Shown piece by piece: positions 10,600-21,410 of a DNA stretch of 36,464 nt. Where the stretch lies: NCBI GenBank assembly GCA_947631335.1, contig CANRKZ010000011.1:1-36464 (forward strand), in the 5' to 3' direction. The first letter of the stretch is position 1. Every line of letters starts with the position of its first letter. The notes under the pieces are model-generated. The model did not search any database and was not told the origin of the DNA. It saw only the letters and a list, made by a program, of their open reading frames with translations. Origin of the DNA: an uncultured Clostridia bacterium (GTDB taxonomy: Bacteria; Bacillota; Clostridia; TANB77; CAG-508). A program made the translations under genes and the position numbers.

Positions 10600-11142
10600 T
10601 TAAAAATATCTTGTTAAAATTTTATTTCCCTTATATTCATTTTCAATAAAATATCCAAATTTTTGAATAAGTGGATATAAAATAATTGTCAATAAAATGT
10701 GATAGATAACTTCTATTAGTAAAATCTTAATAAAATTTAAGATTTCTACATTGGTAGATAAGAAAATATAATTTAATAAATAATTTAGTACCTCAAATAT
10801 AACAGTAGAGCCTGAAACCATGAATATAATTGTCATTCTATTATCTTTAGAAAAGTTTTTATCAAATATTCCTGCTAAAAAGCCTATTATTCCTAAAGTT
10901 ATTGCATATATTCCAATTTTATTTCCTAATAAAAAGTCTAATAATATTCCTATCGCAACACCATAAATTGTTCCTATTGTTCGATTAGCAAACAAAGCTA
11001 TAAACAATACAAAAATAACAAATAAATTTGGCATAATTCCTGCTATGTTGAACCAACTAAAAAAGTTTGATTGTATATAATATAAAATAAGTGCTACTGT
11101 AATTAAAGCAATATTAATCATTATCTTTTTCAATTCGTTCAT
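10600..11142 (-). CDS. mreD: Rod shape-determining protein MreD
   Basis: 180 aa multi-TM protein between mreC and PBP2. Confidence 0.85.
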   Translation of the reverse strand: MNELKKIMINIALITVALILYYIQSNFFSWFNIAGIMPNLFVIFVLFIALFANRTIGTIYGVAIGILLDFLLGNKIGIYAITLGIIGFLAGIFDKNFSKDNRMTIIFMVSGSTVIFEVLNYLLNYIFLSTNVEILNFIKILLIEVIYHILLTIILYPLIQKFGYFIENEYKGNKILTRYF

Positions 11143-11152
11143 GCCTCCCTTT

Positions 11153-11968
11153 TTATTTATTTGTAATAACCAAAACCGTATCTAACTTATCAAAATCTAT
11201 TGCTGTTTCAACCAATGCATATCGATCCGTCATGTTTTGTGTATTCGTCACTTTTTTAACAGTTCCAATATGAATTCCTTTGGGATAAATACCTCCTAAA
11301 CCAGATGTTTCAATACTATCTCCCTGAATGATATTGGCATCTGTTGGTATATACATTGCTTTTAAAGCAGATTTTTCATCCAAGGTCCCCTTGCATACTA
11401 TACTATCTTTAGTTGTACTCATAGAACAACTAACAGAACTTGCTGTATCAATTATTGTTTGTACTTTTGCAGAAGAATCTGTTACCGAGATAACATGTCC
11501 TACAAGTCCTTTATCTCCTATTACTGTCATATTTTCTTCTACGCCATCTTTTTTACCAATATTAATTACAATTATTTTCGAATAATTACTAATATCTTTA
11601 TTAATAACATATCCTGGAATCGTTTTATATTCTCCATACTTTTCCGTTAAATTCATGTATTCTTTTAATGTTTCGTTCTGATTTTTTATATTTTCTAATT
11701 CTCTTAATGCCTGTTCCAATTCACTATTTTTTTCTTTTAGTTGCTCGTTTTCTTCTTTTAAATAATTAATATCTGTAAAAAATGCATTATTGCCACTTAA
11801 CTTATTTTTTAAATATGCTAAACCATTTTGTATTGGCATAATTAAATTAGTTGTAGCATTTTCTAAAAAGTTAGTATTTTTCTCACCATTTGAAAATATC
11901 ACAACTAAAATTAATATTATAATTGTTACGGTAATTCCGATTATCCCATTCCTTTTATTTCTATACAT
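11153..11968 (-). CDS. mreC: Rod shape-determining protein MreC
   Basis: 271 aa: N-terminal TM, coiled coil, then MreC core VINIGKKDGVEENMTVIGDKGLVGHVISVTDSSAKVQTIID. Confidence 0.92.
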   Translation of the reverse strand: MYRNKRNGIIGITVTIIILILVVIFSNGEKNTNFLENATTNLIMPIQNGLAYLKNKLSGNNAFFTDINYLKEENEQLKEKNSELEQALRELENIKNQNETLKEYMNLTEKYGEYKTIPGYVINKDISNYSKIIVINIGKKDGVEENMTVIGDKGLVGHVISVTDSSAKVQTIIDTASSVSCSMSTTKDSIVCKGTLDEKSALKAMYIPTDANIIQGDSIETSGLGGIYPKGIHIGTVKKVTNTQNMTDRYALVETAIDFDKLDTVLVITNK

Positions 11969-11984
11969 TTTTTACTCCTATTTC

Positions 11985-13809
<1,825 letters not shown>

Positions 13810-13838
<29 letters not shown>

Positions 13839-14067
13839 GTACCATACCTATAATACTTGATATGCTAATTTTAAACATTAATGCAAAAGTAATCTTCATA
13901 ACACTTAAATCTAGCACAATTGGATTTTCTAATCCAAAACTTTGATAATAGGAAAGCCACCAAAGCCAGTCAAACTTTGAAGCTAGTTCTCCTAATAATC
14001 CTCCTATTACGAGTCCTGATAAAATAAAAATGAATAATATCCATATATTTTTCTCTTTTGTTGCCAT
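13810..14067 (-). CDS. DUF4321-like small membrane protein
   Basis: ORF 13810..14121. MATKEKNIWILFIFILSGLVIGGLLGELASKFDWLWWLSYYQSFGLENPIVLDLSVMKITFALMFKIS matches the small family usually adjacent to radC/mreB in Clostridia. Start at the internal ATG is inferred. Confidence 0.6.
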
Positions 14068-14334
14068 TTCTATCCCTCCAAAATTTTCTTTTTCCTTACG
14101 GCTATTTATTTTTCTTGACACAAAGCTATTATATCTTGGATTAGTAAATTTTTCAAGTACTTCCTATTATTTTTTCATTTTATTGATTCTTTTATAAGAT
14201 TTTAGTTGAATTGTTGAATTCAATATGTTATAGTAATAAAATCAAAAATTTAATTACCAAAAATTATACATTTCAATATAATAATAATAGTAGTATAATA
14301 TAATTAGTAGTCATTTAAGGAGGTTTTTATCTTT

Positions 14335-14973
14335 ATGAAAATAGAAAAATTAACAGAAAACAAAATACGTGTCATTATTAATCCTTCTGATCTTGCCATT
14401 CAAAATTTAAATATTGATTTATTAATGACAAAGGCTTTAGAGAAACATAACTTTTTTATAAATTTGCTAGAAAAGGCAAAAGAAGAAGTAGGCTTTAATA
14501 CAGATGGGTGTAAATTATTGATTGAAGCCTTTTATTCTTCTGATGATATTTTAGTTTTTACAATAACTAAATACTGTTCTCAAGATATCAAAAATTCAAC
14601 GGATTCTTTAAGAAAAAAACTTACCGTAAAAAGAAAAACTCCCAACTTTTTTAACGAACAAGCAATTTATCAGTTTAAAAATTTCGAAGAGTTTTGTAAT
14701 TTTTGCGAATACATAAGCAAGATGAAAGATTTTGATATTAAAAGTTTTTCAAAAAATATTTCTTTATATTTATATCGTAATATTTACTACTTATTAATAA
14801 AAAATATAAATATGAATTATAAAAATACAAAAGTATTTTACTCTATAGCTGCAGAATTTTCAATTCCATTGTCTTACTCTAATAGCTTTGAAAATAAATT
14901 ATTAGAATATGGAAAAGCTATTTTTAAAAGGAATGCTATCACAACAGGAATTAAATACTTTGCATCTAAATAA
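14335..14973 (+). CDS. mecA: MecA-like adaptor protein
   Basis: 212 aa. N-terminus MKIEKLTENKIRVIINPSDL; MecA-typical two-domain layout; RBS AAGGAGG upstream. Confidence 0.75.
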   Translation: MKIEKLTENKIRVIINPSDLAIQNLNIDLLMTKALEKHNFFINLLEKAKEEVGFNTDGCKLLIEAFYSSDDILVFTITKYCSQDIKNSTDSLRKKLTVKRKTPNFFNEQAIYQFKNFEEFCNFCEYISKMKDFDIKSFSKNISLYLYRNIYYLLIKNINMNYKNTKVFYSIAAEFSIPLSYSNSFENKLLEYGKAIFKRNAITTGIKYFASK

Positions 14974-14976
14974 TAG

Positions 14977-15010
14977 AAAAACAGATATAAAGAATTATAT
15001 CTGTTTTTTC
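14977..15010. terminator. Bidirectional hairpin terminator between mecA and the M23 peptidase gene
   Basis: aaaaacagatata ... tatatctgtttttt inverted repeat with A/T tracts between convergent genes. Confidence 0.75.
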
Positions 15011-15030
15011 TATTTATTTTATTTTATTTT

Positions 15031-16056
15031 TTAATAAAGATAGTTCTGTGGATTATACGCAACACCATTTACCCTTACCTCTAAATGCAAATGTGGACCA
15101 GTTGAGTTACCTGTAGAACCTACTGCTGCTATTGTTTGCCCTTGAGATACCGCTGTACCTGCTGACACATATAATTTGCTGCAATGCGCATAATAAGTTT
15201 GCACGCCATTTCCATGCGTAATAACTAGCATATTACCATATGACCCTTTATATCCAGAAAATGTTACTGTTCCTGATGCTGCTGCTAAAACTGGCGTTCC
15301 AGCTGACGTTGCAATATCTAATCCTGTATGTGATGATCTTCTAATACTACTTCCTGCACCAAATCGAGAAGTAATAACTCCAGATACAGGTTTAATTAAA
15401 GATATTCCTAAACTTGCTTTTGCCGTAGAAGTCGTCAAAGATGTATTTACGCTACCTGTTGAGGCATATTTAGCAGAAACATTCTTTTTCTTATTACTAG
15501 CAACTGTTAGTTCTTTAGGTGATTCTACATACAATTTTGATATTGCTTGTTCAGAAGATACTAAATCCTTCATATCTGTCTCATATTTTTCTACAATTGA
15601 TATATTGTTAATATTTGAACTATTTTTTTCTTTTAAGTTGTTTACTACATTTTCAGCTTCTTCAAAATTAGAAACATACAGTTTTTCCTCTTGATTATCT
15701 GCTATTGCATAGTATCTATAATAGGTTATTCCTTCTTCTTTTACTTTATCAAAAATCTCATCATCGTTTGTGACAACATTTTTCTTTAACAGACATAACT
15801 TATATTCTGGAAGATTTGCTAATTGCACAAAAGCAATATTTTTATTCTTTTCATCACCCTTTTCGATATACTCATTAATTTTATGTTGCAATCCTGTTCT
15901 ATCTTCTGTATACCCTATTTGTTTTCCCTCTATAAAAACACTATAAGTTGGTTTATAAAGAAAGGCTATTGCTCCTATTATTAAAAAAGCTGCCAACATA
16001 AAGAGAATTGTGAATTTAATTCCTCTTCTTGTATGTACTAATACTTTTTTAAACAT
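15031..16056 (-). CDS. M23-family metallopeptidase (murein hydrolase activator-like)
   Basis: 341 aa. N-terminal TM; SHTGLDIATSAGTPVLAAASGTVTFSGYKGSYGNMLVITHGNGVQTYYAHCSKL ... GSTGNSTGPHLHLEVRVNG. Confidence 0.92.
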   Translation of the reverse strand: MFKKVLVHTRRGIKFTILFMLAAFLIIGAIAFLYKPTYSVFIEGKQIGYTEDRTGLQHKINEYIEKGDEKNKNIAFVQLANLPEYKLCLLKKNVVTNDDEIFDKVKEEGITYYRYYAIADNQEEKLYVSNFEEAENVVNNLKEKNSSNINNISIVEKYETDMKDLVSSEQAISKLYVESPKELTVASNKKKNVSAKYASTGSVNTSLTTSTAKASLGISLIKPVSGVITSRFGAGSSIRRSSHTGLDIATSAGTPVLAAASGTVTFSGYKGSYGNMLVITHGNGVQTYYAHCSKLYVSAGTAVSQGQTIAAVGSTGNSTGPHLHLEVRVNGVAYNPQNYLY

Positions 16057-16308
16057 TAATCCCTATCTCCTTTGTATATTTATCCATATTTTACTTTTTT
16101 TGTAATCATATTGTAATATTTTGTTTTTTGCAAAGAGAATGCATCTTTGATTTCCGTAACTTTTATTGCTTTTTTTAATTTTATCTTCATTTTATTCAAT
16201 TTATCTCTTATTTTCATTTTAAAAAAGGATAGAAATATTTAAAGGATTTAAGTATGCTTTTGTCATTTTCTATAATAAAAAACTTAAATCCCCAAAAATT
16301 ATATGATT

Positions 16309-16554
16309 TTATTGTTGTAATTCTGTTTTTACTGTATTAATTTCAGTTACTGTAGCTTTTTGTGCAGGTACATAGTAACCTTTTGATTGAGCTATTTTAA
16401 ATAACTCATATTGAAAACTTTCATCATTATTTCTAATTTGTTGAAAGAGTTGCCTTAATTGCATATTCTCAGCTTCTGAGATTGCTGTTTGATATGCCGT
16501 TAAATCTGATTTTACTCCAGCTAAAATATCATTCACCATTACTTTTTCATCCAT
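16309..16554 (-). CDS. CotF-like spore coat protein
   Basis: 81 aa: MVNDILAGVKSDLTAYQTAISEAENMQLRQLFQQIRNNDESFQYELFKIAQSKGYYVPAQKA. Confidence 0.75.
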   Translation of the reverse strand: MDEKVMVNDILAGVKSDLTAYQTAISEAENMQLRQLFQQIRNNDESFQYELFKIAQSKGYYVPAQKATVTEINTVKTELQQ

Positions 16555-16568
16555 GAATTAATTCCCCC

Positions 16569-16757
16569 TTAATTATTTAAAAAACTCATTAATTTTTGCT
16601 TTGTATTTAATGCATCTTGTGCTGATTTTGCAAATAGTTGTTTAATTTGCGGGTCAACAGCTTGTGAAGAATAAGTATTTAATTTTTGATAAGCATTCTC
16701 ATGCGCTCCGATTAAATGTCTTAAATGTTGTAATTCTAATTGATTTAAATCTGCCAT
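16569..16757 (-). CDS. Small CotF-related / spore coat-associated protein
   Basis: 62 aa helical protein (LELQHLRHLIGAHENAYQKLNTYSSQAVDPQIKQLFAKSAQDA) in tandem with the CotF-like gene. Confidence 0.6.
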   Translation of the reverse strand: MADLNQLELQHLRHLIGAHENAYQKLNTYSSQAVDPQIKQLFAKSAQDALNTKQKLMSFLNN

Positions 16758-16822
16758 TTTTATCCTTCCTTTCTTTTTATTATTCTTTTACTATTATTCC
16801 CTCATTCACATTATTTATACCA

Positions 16823-16853
16823 AAAAAAGAGAAATTTACTCATTTCTCTTTTT
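16823..16853 (-). terminator. Hairpin terminator downstream of pcrA
   Basis: aaaaagagaaat ttactc atttctcttttt inverted repeat. Confidence 0.65.
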
Positions 16854-16949
16854 AATAATATATTCTACTTTCTTACTTATATTTGTCTAAAATCAAATTA
16901 GGGTTTTTTTGTTGGATTTCTTGATTTAAATTACTACTCATTGAATTTC

Positions 16950-19268
16950 CTATGTAATCACTTCTAAATTAGCAAATTTAGCCATAAGCCTCTTATGTCC
17001 TACTTTATCGAAATTAATATCTACTTTTAAATCCTCTCCTTCTGGCTCTACTATATCAATCGTTCCTTCTCCAAACTTTTTATGAAATACTCTGACACCA
17101 ACCTTATATTGTGATAAGTCCACTTTATTGTTAGATTTTTTAGATAAATTCTTTAAAAAACTTTCAGCAGTTCGAAACATAAAACCATTATTGGCAGATT
17201 GATTTGAACTTGCTGCAACAGTTACATCTTTTTCATTAATTTTATATGTTGTTTTAATATTTCCATTTTTTCTATCACCATAAGTCCAACTATAAGCTGA
17301 ATCTTGAAATATCTTATCCTTATTATTTATCTCTCCAAAAGCCTCTTCATATCCTTCCAATAATTCTTGTGGTATCTCTTTTAAAAATCTTGAAATTGGG
17401 TTATAACTTGTAGAACCAAAAATAGTCCTTTGCTTGCTACAGGTTAAGAATAAATTTTGCTTTGCTCTTGTAATTCCTACATAACAAAGTCTTCTTTCTT
17501 CTTCTAATTCTTTTGGTTCAGAAATTGATTTATAACCTGGAAAAATCCCTTCTTCCATCCCTACCAAAAATACAACTGGAAATTCTAATCCTTTTGCACT
17601 ATGTAAGGTCATAAGCGTTACATATTCTTCATCATCTTCTAAGTCATCAATGTCACTTGATAATGTAATACCTTCTAAAAATTGACTTAATGAATTATCT
17701 GCTTCCTCTTCTTCGAATTCAATTGCTACTGTCAAAAATTCATCTAAATTTGCTATTCTATTTTCTGCTTCTTGCGTGTTTTCATTCTCTAAAGCCTTTG
17801 TATAACCCGATTTCTTTAAAGCTAGCTTAATTAATTCAGAAATGGTTAACTCAGATTGTTTTGCTTTTAGTTCTTCTATCACATTTACAAATTCTCTAGA
17901 ATTTAAATATACTCTATTTAATCCATATTGTTCTGCATTTTTAATCACTTCATACATGGAAATTGCATTATCATTTGCTATTTGTTCAATTTTGTCTAAG
18001 CTAGTTTTTCCAATTCCCCTTTTTGGTTCGTTAATAATTCGTTTTAAACTTATGTTGTCATTTCCATTTTGGATTAGTCTTAAATATGCAATTATATCTT
18101 TTATTTCTTTTCTTTCATAGAATTTTAGTCCACCTATAATTTTATAAGGTATATTTTCTCTTCTTAAAATATCTTCAATCGCTCTTGATTGTGTGTTCAT
18201 TCTATATAAGACTGCAAAATCAGAATATTTACAATATTCTTCTCTTCTTAAATTCTCAATTTGTTCTACTATATAGCTACCTTCATCATATTCATTTTGA
18301 GCCTGATAAATTTTTGGTAAGTTTCCTTCTTCATTTTGTGTCCATAATTCTTTTTTATATTTAATTTCATTATTTTTAATGACACTATTAGCTGCTTTTA
18401 AGATATTTCCAGTACATCGATAATTTTGTTCCAATTTAACAATTTTAGTTCCTGGAAAATCTCGCTCAAAGTTTAATATATTAGAAATATCTGCTCCTCT
18501 AAAACTATAAATGCCTTGGTCATTATCTCCTACAACTGTTATATTTCCATTTTTAGATGCTAGCATTGTTACTAAAGTAAATTGAGCTTTATTGGTATCT
18601 TGATATTCATCTACTAAAACATATTTAAATTTATTAGAATAATATTCTAGTACATCTGGATTTTCTAATAATATCTTTATCGTGTAATTAATAATATCAT
18701 CAAAGTCAATTGCATTATTTTCTTTTAATCTTTTTTGATATAAATTATAAATAAGAGCTATTTTTTCTTTTCTGAAATCCCCATTTGCTCTTACTTGGTA
18801 TTGATCTGGTTCCAACATTTCATTTTTCGCATTACTAATTTCCGATAATACCGCTCTCTCCGTAAACATTTTATCATCAATAGCTAAATCTTTTAAACAT
18901 CCTTTTACTACTGTTCTTTGATCTGTTGTATCAAAAATAATAAAAGAAGAGTCAAATCCAATTCGATCAATAAATTTTCTTAAAATACGAACACAAATAG
19001 AATGAAATGTTCCCATCCAAATATCCTTTGCTTCCTCTCCAACTAGACTAGCAATTCTTTCTTTCATTTCATTGGCCGCTTTATTTGTAAAAGTAATGGC
19101 CAAAATATCCCACGGATGTGCTCTTTTTTCTTGAATTAAAAAAGCTATTTTATGTGTTAGTACTTTTGTTTTTCCGCTTCCTGCTCCTGCAATCACTAAA
19201 CATGGTCCTTCTGTATTGACTACGGCTTCATATTGTTTATCGTTTAATCCTTCGAATATATTTTGCAT
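16950..19268 (-). CDS. pcrA: ATP-dependent DNA helicase PcrA/UvrD
   Basis: 772 aa. LNDKQYEAVVNTEGPCLVIAGAGSGKTKVLTHKIA; VDEYQDTNKAQF; GDNDQGIYSFRGAD; TLMTLHSAKGLEFPVVFLVGMEEG; YVGITRAK. Confidence 0.96.
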   Translation of the reverse strand: MQNIFEGLNDKQYEAVVNTEGPCLVIAGAGSGKTKVLTHKIAFLIQEKRAHPWDILAITFTNKAANEMKERIASLVGEEAKDIWMGTFHSICVRILRKFIDRIGFDSSFIIFDTTDQRTVVKGCLKDLAIDDKMFTERAVLSEISNAKNEMLEPDQYQVRANGDFRKEKIALIYNLYQKRLKENNAIDFDDIINYTIKILLENPDVLEYYSNKFKYVLVDEYQDTNKAQFTLVTMLASKNGNITVVGDNDQGIYSFRGADISNILNFERDFPGTKIVKLEQNYRCTGNILKAANSVIKNNEIKYKKELWTQNEEGNLPKIYQAQNEYDEGSYIVEQIENLRREEYCKYSDFAVLYRMNTQSRAIEDILRRENIPYKIIGGLKFYERKEIKDIIAYLRLIQNGNDNISLKRIINEPKRGIGKTSLDKIEQIANDNAISMYEVIKNAEQYGLNRVYLNSREFVNVIEELKAKQSELTISELIKLALKKSGYTKALENENTQEAENRIANLDEFLTVAIEFEEEEADNSLSQFLEGITLSSDIDDLEDDEEYVTLMTLHSAKGLEFPVVFLVGMEEGIFPGYKSISEPKELEEERRLCYVGITRAKQNLFLTCSKQRTIFGSTSYNPISRFLKEIPQELLEGYEEAFGEINNKDKIFQDSAYSWTYGDRKNGNIKTTYKINEKDVTVAASSNQSANNGFMFRTAESFLKNLSKKSNNKVDLSQYKVGVRVFHKKFGEGTIDIVEPEGEDLKVDINFDKVGHKRLMAKFANLEVIT

Positions 19269-19344
19269 TTATTTTTCCTTTCTATTTTATTATTTCTTAT
19301 CTCATTTTTTCAAATGTCTGTTTGCATTTTACTATAAGTATATC

Positions 19345-19384
19345 AAAAAAGCAAGTAATTTTAAAAAAATTACTTGCTTTTATT
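19345..19384 (-). terminator. Hairpin terminator downstream of the full-length ZIP gene
   Basis: aaaaaagcaagtaatt ttaaaaaa attacttgcttttattttt inverted repeat. Lies after the +1-frame stop at 19431. Confidence 0.75.
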
Positions 19385-19430
19385 TTTTATCATAAATTCT
19401 ATACTTTTATTAATTTTTTAGTAACCTATT

Positions 19431-20172
19431 TTATAAAGTTGTTGCAAATATTCCAATAATAAATCCTATCATATTTCCTAGTGCTGTCATTCTTCCATGA
19501 TATAGCTTATTAGACTCTGGTACGAGTTCTCCGTGATACAATATAAAGCATAGCACCTGCTGCAAAGCTTAAACATATTGCAATTACTTGCTGAGAAATA
19601 GAACCCACAATTGCTCCAAAAAAAGCACCAACCCCTGTTGTAATTCCAGATAAAATAACATAAAAAATTACTTTTGATATTTTCATTCCACCATTTTTCA
19701 TAGGAACAGCCATTGAGATTCCCTCTGGTATGTCATGTAGGCAAATTGCTATTGCTAGGCTTAATCCCAATTTTATAGATGCCTCAAAACCTGATCCAAT
19801 TGCTAATCCTTCTGGAAAATTATGAATAGCCAATCCAATAGAAACAATAATACCTGTTTTTAATAAATTGTTTTTTTCATTTTCAAATTTATGATTCATA
19901 CTAAATTTCTTTTCCACTAATATATCACAAGCAATCATAGCAATAATTCCTATAATTGTTCCTATAATAACCTGCGTAATACTGCTAATTTCTAAAGCTT
20001 CTGGTAATAAATCGAAGCATATTACTGCCATCATTAATCCAGATGCGAAAGACAATATAAAACTTAAAAATTTATTAGATTGTCTTTTTATTATAACTCC
20101 TATAATTCCTCCTAGCGTAGTTCCAAAAGTTCCAAAAAATAACCCCATTAGCGTTGTTTTAAAGATTTCCAT
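19431..20172 (-). CDS. ZIP-family metal transporter; C-terminus reached only via +1 shift at CGG (19531-19533)
   Basis: 0-frame ORF 19510..20172 ends ...FAAGAMLYIVSRRTRTRV*. Skipping the C of CGG gives ...FAAGAMLYIVSGELVPESNKLYHGRMTALGNMIGFIIGIFATTL*, the ZIP-type C-terminal TM helix, stopping at 19431. HNFPEGLAIG and HDIPEGISMAVP metal-site motifs are present. Confidence 0.9.
19531..19533 (-). other. Putative +1 recoding site 2: GUA UCA CGG AGA -> GUA UCA (C) GGA GAA
   Basis: Reverse complement ...ATTGTATCA C GGAGAACTCGTACCAGAGTCTAATAAG... The 0 frame ends at TAA 6 codons after CGG. The +1 frame restores the ZIP C-terminus. Confidence 0.8.
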
Positions 20173-20175
20173 AAA

Positions 20176-20227
20176 AAAACTCCTTCAAATAAACTATCCC
20201 TTATTTTAGTTTATTTGAAGGAGTTTT
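20176..20227 (-). terminator. Perfect 20-bp hairpin after prfA that also contains the ZIP gene's Shine-Dalgarno
   Basis: Arms 20176-20195 aaaactccttcaaataaact and 20208-20227 agtttatttgaaggagtttt with a 12-nt loop. Minus-strand RNA reads ...GAAGGAGUUUUUUUAUGG, so the GGAG, U-tract and AUG of the ZIP gene are contiguous. Confidence 0.75.
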
Positions 20228-20238
20228 ATTTTATTACT

Positions 20239-21300
20239 TTAATTTTCTTCTCCTTTTAATCTTTCTGCTCTATCTGCTGTAATCAAATTATCTATCATTT
20301 CGTCTATATCTCCATTTAAAAAGTTTTCCATTTGATAAATACTCATACCAATTCTATGATCTGTAATTCTTCCTTGTGGATAATTATAAGTTCTTATTTT
20401 TTCACTTCTATCTCCTGAACCTACCTGTGTTTTCCTACTACTAGCTATTTCATTATCTTGTTTTTCTTTTTCGATTTCATATAGTTTTGTTCTAAGCATC
20501 TTCATAGCATTATCTTTGTTTTGGAATTGAGACCTTTCTGTTTGGCATTCTACTACAATACCTGTTGGTTCATGAATCAATCTTACAGCAGAAGATGTTT
20601 TATTAATATGCTGTCCTCCTGCTCCAGAAGCTCTAAATACTTCCATTTTAATATCAGCTGGATTGATTTCTATTTCTACATCTTCTACAACAGGTAATAC
20701 CGCAACGGTTGCTGTAGAAGTATGTATTCTTCCACTACTTTCTGTGTCCGGAACTCTTTGTACTCTATGAACACCACTTTCAAATTTTAGTCTACTATAA
20801 ACACCTTTTCCTGTAATCATAAAAGATATTTCTTTATATCCTCCAAGTCCTGTTTCATTTTCATTTAATACTTCTAACTTCCAGTGTTTTTTTTCTGCAT
20901 ACATCGAATACATTCTAAATAACGTTCCTGCAAAAAGTGCTGCTTCTTCTCCTCCTGCTCCTGCCCTAATTTCACACATAATATTTTTATCATCATCTGG
21001 ATCTTTTGGTATTAATAAAATTTTCAGTTCTTCTTCTAATTTTGGTAATTGCTCTTTTGAATTATAATATTCCTCTTCTGCAAGTTCTTTCATATCTGGA
21101 TCTTGCATTAATTCTTCTGCCTCTTCCATTGCTTGCTTTGCTTTTTTATATTCCCTAAATTTCATTACAATTTCTTCCATTCCAGCATGCTCTTTCATTA
21201 GTTTTTGCCATTCTGATTGATTCGATATTACTTCTGGATCTGCAATCATTTTTGTCAATTCCTCATATCTTTTTTCAACTGCCTCTAACTTGTCAAACAT
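20239..21300 (-). CDS. prfA: Peptide chain release factor 1
   Basis: [66 protein letters not shown] (GGQ). Start set at [15 protein letters not shown] (21300). Confidence 0.95.
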   Translation of the reverse strand: MFDKLEAVEKRYEELTKMIADPEVISNQSEWQKLMKEHAGMEEIVMKFREYKKAKQAMEEAEELMQDPDMKELAEEEYYNSKEQLPKLEEELKILLIPKDPDDDKNIMCEIRAGAGGEEAALFAGTLFRMYSMYAEKKHWKLEVLNENETGLGGYKEISFMITGKGVYSRLKFESGVHRVQRVPDTESSGRIHTSTATVAVLPVVEDVEIEINPADIKMEVFRASGAGGQHINKTSSAVRLIHEPTGIVVECQTERSQFQNKDNAMKMLRTKLYEIEKEKQDNEIASSRKTQVGSGDRSEKIRTYNYPQGRITDHRIGMSIYQMENFLNGDIDEMIDNLITADRAERLKGEEN

Positions 21301-21410
21301 ATCAATTTCTTCCTTTCTTTTATTTGCTCTAAGCATTATACTATATTTTCCTGTTTTTTACAAGTTAATCTGTTTTAAGTTTTAATATTATATCTCTAAA
21401 TAATAATTAA

